Source: Bacteroidetes bacterium RIFCSPLOWO2_12_FULL_35_15
GTDB lineage: Bacteria > Bacteroidota > Bacteroidia > 2-12-FULL-35-15
NCBI GenBank assembly: GCA_001769385.1
Contig: MEPB01000019.1
Coordinates: 124,001-188,000, forward strand
Length of the DNA: 64,000 nt
Reading direction: 5' to 3'
Part shown: positions 20,957 to 30,850 of the stretch, piece by piece
Layout of the letters: the number at the start of each line of letters is the position of its first letter
Position numbering within the stretch: the stretch's first letter is position 1
Notes under the pieces: generated by a model
Told to the model about the DNA's origin: nothing
Databases searched by the model: none
The model's input: the letters and a program-made list of their open reading frames with translations, nothing else
Translations under genes and position numbers: made by a program

Positions 20957-22777
20957 TTATTTGTGTACGGCAGCCATTTCTGGAATAACAAGATTTTTTA
21001 AGGCAAGTTCTATATTGGTAAGTTCTTCTTTCATTGCAGAGATTTTACGCTCTGTTTCTAATTTTATGGAGGGGATCAGATTCTTGTAGTAGTCAATTCC
21101 TTCCAGTAAATTAGATTTAAAGTTCTGTAAATAGCGTGATTGTTTTTCTGAAAATGTATCAAAGCTTTTCTCAATTTCTTTCTTTAAATATTCAGCATAT
21201 AATACCAATTCATTTACAAACATATAAGGTCGCGGAACAGAATTAAGAATATTTGTTCGCCCGTATATATGTTCTACCATTTCGCGAAGTGAATGAATGC
21301 CTGAAAAATAAGCAAGGTTTGGTCCGGGACATATACTTGTAGCTGTAAGATTATGGGGAACCGGAATGTTGTTTTTTACTAATACCGGTGCCGCTAATCC
21401 TTCGCACAAACAATCTTTTACAACAATAGCATCAAATTCTTTCTGATACTCTGCAGGCGAAAGATTTTTTTCTTTTAACTGTTTTATTTTTAAATGCTGG
21501 TATTCGCGGGATGAGCCACAAATCGGTTTATTACTGAATTCAGTATTAAATGCCAAAAAAGTTTTATAACAGGCACTACCGGGTCTTCCTTTTTCAATTC
21601 TTTCAATACGTTGTTTTTCGGCTGAACTTTTTCTGAAATTATTAAACGGAATTCCAAGCGGTGAAGCGTAGCTTAAATAATAATCTTCTTTTTTTGCAAC
21701 AGACAATTGGTTTAATGTTTCATTATCTACATTGGTTACTTCAGGAACAAGTAAAAACGGACTTCCCCAACCGGTCCCATCCACCTCATAATATTCCATC
21801 AGAAATTTGTTTTCATTGGCAGTACCAATTCCTCCCTGCACAGTGATCTTCAGTTTTGGTAATTGAACAAAGGATTCATGACCTTTAACAATAAGTGCAT
21901 TGTTGCACATGCTAAAAAGTTCCTCAACAATTTCCGGTTTTTTATTCTTGAATTCTTCTAATATTGGTCCAAGTAAAATACCGTCAGTAGCAAATGCATG
22001 TCCTCCGCAATTTAAGCCCGATTCAACTCTGAATTCAGAGATCCAAAGTCCTTTTTTTGCGAAGAATTTTCCTTGTATTAAAGCAGAACGATAATCGCTA
22101 ACTTTTAGGATGATTTTCTTTTTCAAGTTTCCGTTTTCGTCCGGAAAAAAATCTTTGAATGATTCGCAATAGGTGTAAAGTCGTGGATTTAATCCGGCAG
22201 AAAAAACAACTGAAGACGATAGGTCACTTAAGGCAAAGCCTCTTAGAGCAGCCATTGCATCAGCATATTCTACCGGTAAAAGCGTACCGTCTTTGGCGAA
22301 ATTCATCCGGTCGCATTTGGTCATGATGTTAACATCTATGGAGCCTGCAACTATTTTTTCACGTAATTTTTGTTGTACTAATTCTTTTGCAGCGCCTTCT
22401 TCCATTTTTGTCATCTCCAAATACAACAACTTTAACGAAGAATCGTCTGGCAGCATTTCAAAATATTTTACAATCTCATTTCCTTCTACAAATGCCTCAG
22501 CTTTTAATCTTTTGGTTTGTTTTGCAACAATCTTATTTAAAAGATTCAGATAAGCTGTAATTCGTTTTGCACGATGGTCAATGTCCTCATGAGGAATTGC
22601 AATGTACTCTTCTTCCTCTTGTTCACAATAGAATTTACGCATTTGCTCTACAAGAATGTCTTCAATAATTGAAACAACTGAGGAAATTCCGAAACGAGCA
22701 ACTTTTAATGGGGTGTCAATTGTATATGCCAGGCCCATTACAGGAATGTGAAATGTATGATGTTCTGATTTTGTCAT
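20957..22777 (-). CDS. Uncharacterised 606-aa protein, possibly a divergent FMN-type TIM barrel with a Cys-rich C-terminal part
   Basis: Long ORF with good coding character; ITVQGGIGTANENKFLMEYYEVDGTGWGSPF resembles late beta-strands of FMN TIM-barrels; KPICGSS, KDCLCEGL, TSICPGP cysteines. Confidence 0.6.
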   Translation of the reverse strand: MTKSEHHTFHIPVMGLAYTIDTPLKVARFGISSVVSIIEDILVEQMRKFYCEQEEEEYIAIPHEDIDHRAKRITAYLNLLNKIVAKQTKRLKAEAFVEGNEIVKYFEMLPDDSSLKLLYLEMTKMEEGAAKELVQQKLREKIVAGSIDVNIMTKCDRMNFAKDGTLLPVEYADAMAALRGFALSDLSSSVVFSAGLNPRLYTYCESFKDFFPDENGNLKKKIILKVSDYRSALIQGKFFAKKGLWISEFRVESGLNCGGHAFATDGILLGPILEEFKNKKPEIVEELFSMCNNALIVKGHESFVQLPKLKITVQGGIGTANENKFLMEYYEVDGTGWGSPFLLVPEVTNVDNETLNQLSVAKKEDYYLSYASPLGIPFNNFRKSSAEKQRIERIEKGRPGSACYKTFLAFNTEFSNKPICGSSREYQHLKIKQLKEKNLSPAEYQKEFDAIVVKDCLCEGLAAPVLVKNNIPVPHNLTATSICPGPNLAYFSGIHSLREMVEHIYGRTNILNSVPRPYMFVNELVLYAEYLKKEIEKSFDTFSEKQSRYLQNFKSNLLEGIDYYKNLIPSIKLETERKISAMKEELTNIELALKNLVIPEMAAVHK

Positions 22778-22981
22778 TATTAATTTTTTTTTCTAAAAAT
22801 CTGCGAAAATCTTCAATTAGTGTGAAATCAAATTTGAGTTCTAAAACTCAAATCATTTATGATAAATATCATATTTTTTGTAAGTCAATTATCACAATTT
22901 TGAACTGAATACAAATTGCCTTCGCCTGATTTTTATGTAAATCGAATACTAAGGTACGAAATAATTTTAAAATAGTATAAA

Positions 22982-23374
22982 ATGAACTATCATTTCTCTA
23001 AAATCTTGAATTCTGATTTTGATACTGCTATTGCAAAAATTACTGATGAATTAAAGAAAGAAGGCTTTGGAATAGTTACAGATATTGATATGAAGGAAAC
23101 ATTAAAGAAAAAAATTGATGTTGATTTCAGGAAATATAGAATACTTGGGGCCTGTAACCCAAAATATGCTTATCAGGCACTTTTGCTTGAAGATAAAGTT
23201 GGAACGATGTTACCATGTAATGTGGTGGTCCAGGAACTTACGGATGGTCGTATTGAAGTTAGTGCAGTTGATCCTTTAGCTTCCATGATTGCAATTGAAA
23301 ATGAGAAACTTATCCCATTGGCAAAGGAAATTAGAGAAAAATTACAAAGAGTAATTGAAAATTTTAGAAATTAA
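22982..23374 (+). CDS. DUF302 domain-containing protein
   Basis: GFGIVTDIDMKETLKKKIDVDFRKYRILGACNPKYAYQALLLEDKVGTMLPCNVVVQE is a classic DUF302 pattern. Confidence 0.85.
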   Translation: MNYHFSKILNSDFDTAIAKITDELKKEGFGIVTDIDMKETLKKKIDVDFRKYRILGACNPKYAYQALLLEDKVGTMLPCNVVVQELTDGRIEVSAVDPLASMIAIENEKLIPLAKEIREKLQRVIENFRN

Positions 23375-23401
23375 AGCGCAAAAGCGGGTTAGAAAATTCG
23401 A

Positions 23402-26215
23402 ATGAAACAAATTAAATTAAAAATAAACGGCAAACAATACGATCTTTTGGTGAATAACCATGAGATGCTTTCGAGTGTGATTCGCGAAAAAGCTGGTTTG
23501 ACCGGAACAAAAGTTGGATGTGAACAAGGAAGTTGTGGTGCATGTACAGTATTGGTAAATAGAGAACCTGTATTGAGTTGCATTACTCCGGCTTTGCGTT
23601 TTGACAATGCAGAGATTACCACTATAGAAGGTGTTACTAAAGGTGGAGCGTTACACAAATTACAGGAAAAATTTGTTGAAAAAGGAGCCATTCAATGTGG
23701 ATTTTGTACTCCCGGTATGGTAATGACTTCGTTAAGCCTTATCCCTGCGCTTAATAAAAAAGAGGGTGCAGAGTCAATGATACATCAAATTAAAGATGGT
23801 TTGTCAGGAAATTTATGCAGATGCACCGGCTATAAAAAAATTATTGAAGCTGTTGCTGAATATGCTTTGGAATCATCTGATCTGATTTCAAAAAAAGATG
23901 AAAAAAAATCGAACCCTATTTCTGGTGCAGTCGGAGTCGGCAGACCATATATAGAGGCAGAAAAAAAAGTAAAGGGTACAGCAGATTATGCAGATGATAT
24001 TCAAACGAAAAATGCTTTGCATTGTAAGTTTTTACGTAGTATATATCCGCATGCAAAAATTGAAAGCATAGATACTTCCGAAGCAATGAAGTTGGATGGA
24101 GTGCATTACATTGCAACAGGAAAAGAATTACCGGTAAAATTTGGTGTGCTTCCAATTTCTCAGGATGAAACTGCAATTGCAATTGATAAGGTGCGTTACA
24201 TTGGTGAAATTGTTGCTGCTGTTGCTGCTGATAACGAAGAGATTGCGGCCTCAGCATGTAAGCTCATCAAAGTCAGCTATAAACGCATCAAAGAATTTTT
24301 ACAGATTGAAGATTCATTGAATGATGTTGGTGAAAATGAAAAAATTCATGAGTATGGAAAGTTCAATAATAACATTCATAAAAAAGCAGAACTGCGTTTT
24401 GGTGACCAACAGCAAGGATTGAAAGATGCGGATGTTACAACAAAAATGTCGTTTGAGTTCGAAGGCATCAATCATGGATTTACTGAACCACATGCGGCAA
24501 CAGCTTTTTGGGATGAAAACGGTTTAACAATTACTACTGCAACACAAGTTCCTCATTATTTGCATCGTGCACTGGCTAAAGTTATGGAAGTTCCATTGAG
24601 TCGTGTTCGTGTAATAAAACCCTATGTTGGCGGTGGTTTTGGCGGCAAGAGCGATCCTTTCCCACATGAAATGATTATTTCGCACATTGCACGTAAAACC
24701 GGCAGACCTGTTCGTGTTCGATTGTCACGCGAAGAAGTTTTTCTGACAAATCATGGAAGACATCCTTCGAAAATGACTGTAGAAATGGGCATTTCAAATG
24801 ATGGGTTCATGCAAGTGTTGGATGCTGATGTTGCTATCGATGGTGGTGCTTACGGAAGTTTTGGTGTGGTTACATCCTATTACAATGGGGTACTATTACA
24901 AGCACCTTATAAATTAGATAATTTCGGATTTCGCACGTATCGTGTTTACACAAATAAACCGCAATGTGGTGCCATGCGTGGGCACGGAGCCGTTAATTCC
25001 CGTTTTGCCGTGGAGTCGATCATTGATGATCTGGCACATAAAATTAAAATGGATCCCTGCGAATTAAGGATGAAAAATTTCCTTGATTCCAATACATTGA
25101 CTGTTGGGCATTATCGCATTACTTCAAATGGAAGTCGTGAATCATTGCAAAAAGTAATGGATCAATCCGAATGGAAAAAACGCATCGGAAAATTAAAAAC
25201 AGGAAGTGGACTTGGCGTTGGTTGTGGCTTTTTTATCAGCGGAAGCGCACTGCCAATTCACTGGAATGAATTACCACAATCTGTTGTTCATTTAAAACTT
25301 GATTTTGACGGACGGGTGTTGATCACATCGGGTGCAAGTGATATCGGACAAGGCAGTGATACGATGCTTGCAATAATTGTTTCAGAAGTATTAGGCCTTG
25401 GAATGGATAAATTAGTTGTGCTTGGCGCAGATACATTATTAACTCCTGTTGATTTTGGAAGTTATTCAAGTCGTGTAACATTTATGGCTGGTAATGCGGC
25501 AAAAGATGCAGCTGAAAATCTTAAAAAAGAAATCATAGCATCAATCGTAAAACAAAAGGACGTTGCAGCAGAAGAACTTAATTTTTCTGATAGCCGCGTA
25601 GTTAGTAATGATAAAAAAGTGGATCTGTCCTGGATGGAAGTGGTTGATATTTTAACCGCAAATCGGGGAGCTGTTTCTGTTAGTGGAAAATATATTTCTC
25701 CCAAATTAGGAGGTGATTTCAAAGGTGCCGGAGCAGGATTAAGTCCTTCTTATACATTCGGTGCCTGTGTAGCTGAGGTGAATGTAGATACTGAAACCGG
25801 TCATGTAAAAGTATTGAATGTTTGGGGAGCACATGATTGTGGAAAAGCAATTAATCCCCTTGCAGTGGAAGGGCAGCTGGAAGGTTCTTGGCATATGGGA
25901 ATAGGACAGGCAATGAGCGAACAAATGAAATATTATAATGGATTATTAGTGAATAATAATTTCCTTGATTATAAAATTCCAACTTCGTTAGATACTCCCG
26001 ATATCCATGCAAACATTATTGAAACGAATGATCCGGAAGGTCCATTTGGAGCTAAAGAAGCAGGTGAAGGTGCAATACATCCTGTGATTCCGGCTATTGC
26101 AAATGCAGTATTCAATGCCGTAGGAGTACGTATCACCAAATTGCCGATAAGTGCAGAAGATGTATTGAAACAAATGAAAGAGAATAAACTATTTAAAGAA
26201 AAAAGTATCGCATAA
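23402..26215 (+). CDS. Xanthine dehydrogenase family molybdopterin-binding protein with fused N-terminal [2Fe-2S] subunit
   Basis: N-terminal GCEQGSCGACTVLV and QCGFCTPGMV...GNLCRCTGY; Mo subunit GGGFGGKSDPFPHE, GAMRGHGAVNSRFA, GAKEAGEGA (catalytic Glu). Confidence 0.9.
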   Translation: MKQIKLKINGKQYDLLVNNHEMLSSVIREKAGLTGTKVGCEQGSCGACTVLVNREPVLSCITPALRFDNAEITTIEGVTKGGALHKLQEKFVEKGAIQCGFCTPGMVMTSLSLIPALNKKEGAESMIHQIKDGLSGNLCRCTGYKKIIEAVAEYALESSDLISKKDEKKSNPISGAVGVGRPYIEAEKKVKGTADYADDIQTKNALHCKFLRSIYPHAKIESIDTSEAMKLDGVHYIATGKELPVKFGVLPISQDETAIAIDKVRYIGEIVAAVAADNEEIAASACKLIKVSYKRIKEFLQIEDSLNDVGENEKIHEYGKFNNNIHKKAELRFGDQQQGLKDADVTTKMSFEFEGINHGFTEPHAATAFWDENGLTITTATQVPHYLHRALAKVMEVPLSRVRVIKPYVGGGFGGKSDPFPHEMIISHIARKTGRPVRVRLSREEVFLTNHGRHPSKMTVEMGISNDGFMQVLDADVAIDGGAYGSFGVVTSYYNGVLLQAPYKLDNFGFRTYRVYTNKPQCGAMRGHGAVNSRFAVESIIDDLAHKIKMDPCELRMKNFLDSNTLTVGHYRITSNGSRESLQKVMDQSEWKKRIGKLKTGSGLGVGCGFFISGSALPIHWNELPQSVVHLKLDFDGRVLITSGASDIGQGSDTMLAIIVSEVLGLGMDKLVVLGADTLLTPVDFGSYSSRVTFMAGNAAKDAAENLKKEIIASIVKQKDVAAEELNFSDSRVVSNDKKVDLSWMEVVDILTANRGAVSVSGKYISPKLGGDFKGAGAGLSPSYTFGACVAEVNVDTETGHVKVLNVWGAHDCGKAINPLAVEGQLEGSWHMGIGQAMSEQMKYYNGLLVNNNFLDYKIPTSLDTPDIHANIIETNDPEGPFGAKEAGEGAIHPVIPAIANAVFNAVGVRITKLPISAEDVLKQMKENKLFKEKSIA

Positions 26216-27145
26216 ATGATAATAGAAAAATTATATCTCAAAGCGAAAACGATTGAACAAGCTATTTATGAGGCCAATGAGCATGTAGATAGTTTTAGAT
26301 ATATCGCTGGAGGAACAGATGTATTAGTAAACAAATTTCAAGGGAATGAAGAATCAAGTTATCTGATAGACATCTCAGGAATTGAGGAATTGAAAAATAC
26401 TTTTCTTATCGGAAACTCCCTTGCTATTGGAGCATTGGTTCGTCTGGATGATTTGAAAAAAAACAAGCACATCCTTCAGCATTTTCCTGTTTTGCTTGAA
26501 GCAGCTCATTCTGTTGCTTCTCCAATGATTCGTAAAACAGCAACACTTGGAGGGAATTTGCTTTGTGAGAACCGTTGTTCTTTTTATAATCAAAGTGAAT
26601 GGTGGAGAGAAGCTGTTGGTTATTGTTTAAAATGTGATGGCGAGATTTGCATTGCAACAGGTGGAAAGAAAAATTGTTTTTCGAAATTTGTTTCAGATAC
26701 TGCTGTTGCTTTGATAAGTATGAATGCAAGTATTGAAGTGATAGAAAATAGTTCACCATCCATTGTTCCCCTCGAAAGTATTTATACCGGGGATGGTGTA
26801 AATCCACGCAAGTTCAATAAAACAGCAATCATTAAATCCATTCATATTCCTATCAATGAAGGATTCAAATCTGTTTACAAAAAATTACGTCAGCGCGAAA
26901 GTTTAGAATTCAGTTCCCTTACAACTGCTGTAACATTAAATAAAGCTGGGAAAATAAAAATTGTTTTAGGTGGTGTTGATCCTAAACCTGTTGTTGTTGA
27001 AGGAACAACGAAAGATGATAAAAATGAACTAATTAAGCAAGCTGTAAAAATGGCTCGTATTGTCGATAATGATGTGTATTCAAGAGAATACAGAAAAGAA
27101 ATGATCAGCGTGTATTTAAATAGAAGTTTTGAAGAATTAAACTGA
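26216..27145 (+). CDS. FAD-binding subunit of a molybdenum hydroxylase, with a cysteine loop like 4-hydroxybenzoyl-CoA reductase beta subunit
   Basis: YIAGGTDVLVNKFQG and TLGGNLL FAD motifs; insert RCSFYNQSEWWREAVGYCLKCDGEICIATGGKKNC. Confidence 0.87.
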   Translation: MIIEKLYLKAKTIEQAIYEANEHVDSFRYIAGGTDVLVNKFQGNEESSYLIDISGIEELKNTFLIGNSLAIGALVRLDDLKKNKHILQHFPVLLEAAHSVASPMIRKTATLGGNLLCENRCSFYNQSEWWREAVGYCLKCDGEICIATGGKKNCFSKFVSDTAVALISMNASIEVIENSSPSIVPLESIYTGDGVNPRKFNKTAIIKSIHIPINEGFKSVYKKLRQRESLEFSSLTTAVTLNKAGKIKIVLGGVDPKPVVVEGTTKDDKNELIKQAVKMARIVDNDVYSREYRKEMISVYLNRSFEELN

Positions 27146-27322
27146 TTTCGGATTTCGAATTCAATCACGGATTTAATAAAAATTTAATTTAACATTTCAA
27201 ATAAAGATAGAAAATCCAAGGATATGTATATAAAGGATTTCTCTTTTTTGTCTAAAAAATAAAATAAAGAATTTAGTGTCTTAGCGCCTTTTTTGGCAAA
27301 ATATTTTTAAAGTAAAATTAGT

Positions 27323-30300
27323 ATGAAGAATAAAACAAAGATTATGGATGGCAATGAAGCTGCGGCTTACATTGCTTACAAGACAAGCGAAGTATGTGCG
27401 ATCTATCCTATTACACCCTCTTCAACCATGGGCGAATTCTGTGATGAATGGTCAGCCGATGGACAGAAAAATGTTTTTGGTGAAATACCACGGATAATGG
27501 AAATGCAAAGTGAAGCGGGTGCTGCAGGTGCTATTCATGGTGCATTACAAGGCGGGGCATTGGCATCAACTTTTACATGTTCGCAAGGGTTATTATTGAT
27601 GATCCCCAATATGTATAAAATTGCCGGAGAGCTAACGCCTACTGTTTTTCATATTGCTGCTCGTACATTAGCAACTCATGCTCTTTCTATTTTTGGTGAT
27701 CATTCCGATGTGATGTCGGTTCGTCAAACAGGCTGGGGGATGCTCTTTGGGCGTAATGCACAGGAAGCTATGGATATGGCAATGATCGCGCAAGCAGCAA
27801 CACTCCGTTCAAAAGTTCCTTTCCTCAATATTTTCGATGGCTTTCGAACTTCACATGAATTGATGAAAGTAGAGGTGATACCTGATGAAGTGATCTTAAA
27901 AATGATTGATGAAGGTGATCTGCTTACCTTGCGTAGTCGAGCCATGTCAACAGAAAAGCCATCTATCAGAGGAACAGCTCAAAATCCGGATGTGTTTTTT
28001 CAAGGCCGTGAAGCATCAAATAAATATTATTTGAATGTTCCGATTGCTGTAAATGATGCAATGAAACGGTTCGCAGAACTAACAGGAAGAGCTTATAAAC
28101 TCTATGAATACTTCGGGCATGAAAATCCAGATCGCATTATTGTTATAATGGGATCCGGAGCAAATACGGTTCATGAAATGATTGACGATATGAACACAAA
28201 AGGAGAAAAAGTGGGTTATATTTATGTTCGATTATATCGTCCGCTTGATGCCAAAGCATTTGTAAATGCAATTCCAAAATCAGTAAAAAAAATCGCTGTA
28301 CTTGATCGTTGTAAAGAACCGGGAAGTGTTGGCGAACCACTTTATCAGGATGTTGTTTCGGCAATTGCTGAAGAATGGACCGGTGAGAAATTGAAAATCA
28401 TTGGTGGCCGTTATGGTCTTGCTTCCAAAGAATTTACCCCTGCAATGGTAAAAGCTGTTTTTGATGAATTGAATGTGGTGGTTTCAAAAAAACATTTTAC
28501 AGTTGGTATCGAGGATGATATCACACATTTAAGTTTGGATTATGACAAAAAATTCTCATTGGAAAAGCAGCATTTGTTCCGGGGGTTATTTTTTGGATTA
28601 GGAGCAGATGGAACCGTAAGTGCCAACAAAAATTCAATCAAAATTATTGGTGATACAACTGATTATTATGTGCAAGGATACTTTGTTTACGATTCAAAAA
28701 AATCGGGTTCACTTACAGTGTCACATTTGCGTTTCGGAAAAAAACCTATTCTCTCTACCTATTTAGTAAGTTCAGCAAATTTTATTGCATGTCATCAATT
28801 TAATTTCATAAATAAATATGATATTCTAAAGACTGCAGAACAAGGAGCTACATTCTTATTAAATACTCCATTTGAAAAAGAAGAAGTTTGGAAAAAACTT
28901 CCCAAAAAAATTCAGGAAGAAATCATTAATAAAAAAATTAATTTTTATGTTATTGATGCTTCCAAAGTTGCACGTGAAGCAGGAATGGGCTCAAGAGTAA
29001 ATACTATTTTACAAACTTGTTTTTTCGCAATTGCAGGCATACTTACAAAAGAAGAAGCCATCAAACGAATCAAAGATGCTATTCAAAAAACATATTCTGA
29101 TAAAGGCGAAAAAGTAGTCTTGAAAAATTTTGAAGCCGTTGATAAAGCAATTGAAAATCTTCACCAGATTGATTACTCAAAATATAAAACAGGAATCATT
29201 GAAAGTGAAAAAATGGTTGCAGATAATGCACCTGCATTTGTTAAAAATGTGTTAGCGAAAATTATGTCTTTCGAAGGCGATGAATTACCTGTGAGTGCTT
29301 TTCCGATTGATGGTACCTATCCGGTAGCAACAACCCAATGGGAAAAAAGAAACATTGCTGATAAAGTTCCTTCCTGGGATGCTGAATTATGTTCTCAATG
29401 CGGAAAATGTTTCTTGATTTGTCCGCATGCTGCGATACGATGTAAAGTGTATGAAAAAGATAAATTATCAAAAGCTCCTGGAGATTTCAAACATATTGCG
29501 CCAATCGGAAAAGAATTTGTGAAAGAGAACGAAGCATATACATTACAGGTTGCTGTTGAAGATTGTACAGGTTGCAATTTATGTGTTGAATATTGTCCGA
29601 TTGAAAGCAAAACAGAGCCCGGGCATAAAGCAATCAATATGGTTGCTCAACTTCCAATTAAAGAAAAGGAAATAGAGAATTGGAATTTCTTTTTATCACT
29701 TCCTGAAATTGATCGTTCCCGTGTGAATAAAAATACAGTGAAAGGAACACAATTATTGCAACCATTGTTTGAATTCTCCGGAGCATGTTCCGGTTGTGGC
29801 GAAACACCCTATGTAAAATTATTATCACAATTATATGGCGATAAAATGGTGGTTGCTAATGCAACCGGATGCTCTTCCATTTATGGCGGTAATTTGCCAA
29901 GTACTCCATGGGCTACAAATAACGAGGGTTGTGGGCCGGCTTGGGCAAATTCATTGTTTGAGGATAATGCAGAATTCGGACTCGGAATAAAAATGGCGTA
30001 TGATAAAAAAGCGGATATTGCAAAAACACTTTTAAATAGCATCCGCGATATTATTGGTGAAAGTTTTGTTGAGGAAATTTTAAATGCTGACCAAACTACA
30101 GAAGACGGAATACGTAAACAACGTGAAAAAATAAAAGTCATTCGTCAGCGCATCGCTCCATTCAGCAATTTTGCAATGAAACAATTAACACTCCTCGCTG
30201 ACCATTTAGTAAAAAAATCGCATTGGATCATTGGTGGTGATGGATGGGCTTATGATATTGGTTTTGGTGGATTGGATCATGTTCTTTCTACCGGAGAAAA

Positions 30301-30850
30301 TGTAAATATTATTGTACTTGATACCGAGGTTTATTCGAATACCGGAGGACAAAAATCAAAATCAACTCCAATTGGAGCAAGTGCAAAATTCTCTGTGAAC
30401 GGAAAAACAAATGGTAAAAAAGATCTGGCACTTCAGGCCATTGCCCATGGATCTGCTTATGTAGCTCAGATCGCAATGGGTGCGAATGATGCACATACCA
30501 TAAAAACAATTCAGGAAGCGGAAGCATTCCCCGGCACATCGATAATCATTGCTTACAGTCATTGTATCGCTCATGGATATGATATGGTACATGGTGCCGA
30601 ACACCAGGTAAATGCAGTGAAATCAGGCTACTGGCCATTATTCCGTTATAACCCTTTGAAACCTAAAGGTGAACGATTTACGATTGATTGTAAAGAACCA
30701 TCATTACCTTTGAAAGAATTCTTATATAATGAAACCCGTTTTAGTATTTTAACCCGACAAGATCCTGCAAATGCTGCAAAATTGCTGACACTAGCTGAAC
30801 TTGGAATTAGCGATCACTGGGAACGATTAAATGCATTGAAGGCATTGTAA
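27323..30850 (+). CDS. nifJ: Pyruvate:ferredoxin (flavodoxin) oxidoreductase
   Basis: 1175 aa; MDGNEAAAYIAYKTSEVCAIYPITPSS; CSQCGKCFLICP and CTGCNLCVEYCP; TPP region GDGWAYDIGFGGLDHV. Confidence 0.95.
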   Translation: MKNKTKIMDGNEAAAYIAYKTSEVCAIYPITPSSTMGEFCDEWSADGQKNVFGEIPRIMEMQSEAGAAGAIHGALQGGALASTFTCSQGLLLMIPNMYKIAGELTPTVFHIAARTLATHALSIFGDHSDVMSVRQTGWGMLFGRNAQEAMDMAMIAQAATLRSKVPFLNIFDGFRTSHELMKVEVIPDEVILKMIDEGDLLTLRSRAMSTEKPSIRGTAQNPDVFFQGREASNKYYLNVPIAVNDAMKRFAELTGRAYKLYEYFGHENPDRIIVIMGSGANTVHEMIDDMNTKGEKVGYIYVRLYRPLDAKAFVNAIPKSVKKIAVLDRCKEPGSVGEPLYQDVVSAIAEEWTGEKLKIIGGRYGLASKEFTPAMVKAVFDELNVVVSKKHFTVGIEDDITHLSLDYDKKFSLEKQHLFRGLFFGLGADGTVSANKNSIKIIGDTTDYYVQGYFVYDSKKSGSLTVSHLRFGKKPILSTYLVSSANFIACHQFNFINKYDILKTAEQGATFLLNTPFEKEEVWKKLPKKIQEEIINKKINFYVIDASKVAREAGMGSRVNTILQTCFFAIAGILTKEEAIKRIKDAIQKTYSDKGEKVVLKNFEAVDKAIENLHQIDYSKYKTGIIESEKMVADNAPAFVKNVLAKIMSFEGDELPVSAFPIDGTYPVATTQWEKRNIADKVPSWDAELCSQCGKCFLICPHAAIRCKVYEKDKLSKAPGDFKHIAPIGKEFVKENEAYTLQVAVEDCTGCNLCVEYCPIESKTEPGHKAINMVAQLPIKEKEIENWNFFLSLPEIDRSRVNKNTVKGTQLLQPLFEFSGACSGCGETPYVKLLSQLYGDKMVVANATGCSSIYGGNLPSTPWATNNEGCGPAWANSLFEDNAEFGLGIKMAYDKKADIAKTLLNSIRDIIGESFVEEILNADQTTEDGIRKQREKIKVIRQRIAPFSNFAMKQLTLLADHLVKKSHWIIGGDGWAYDIGFGGLDHVLSTGENVNIIVLDTEVYSNTGGQKSKSTPIGASAKFSVNGKTNGKKDLALQAIAHGSAYVAQIAMGANDAHTIKTIQEAEAFPGTSIIIAYSHCIAHGYDMVHGAEHQVNAVKSGYWPLFRYNPLKPKGERFTIDCKEPSLPLKEFLYNETRFSILTRQDPANAAKLLTLAELGISDHWERLNALKAL

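Noticed and set aside
23916-24257. 113-aa Gln-rich minus-strand ORF (QQQQQQ)
   Set aside because: Antisense to GTTGCTGCTGTTGCTGCT in the Mo subunit; compositional artefact.
26424-26807. 127-aa minus-strand ORF over the FAD subunit
   Set aside because: Antisense to a clear CDS; low-complexity His/Gln-rich shadow.
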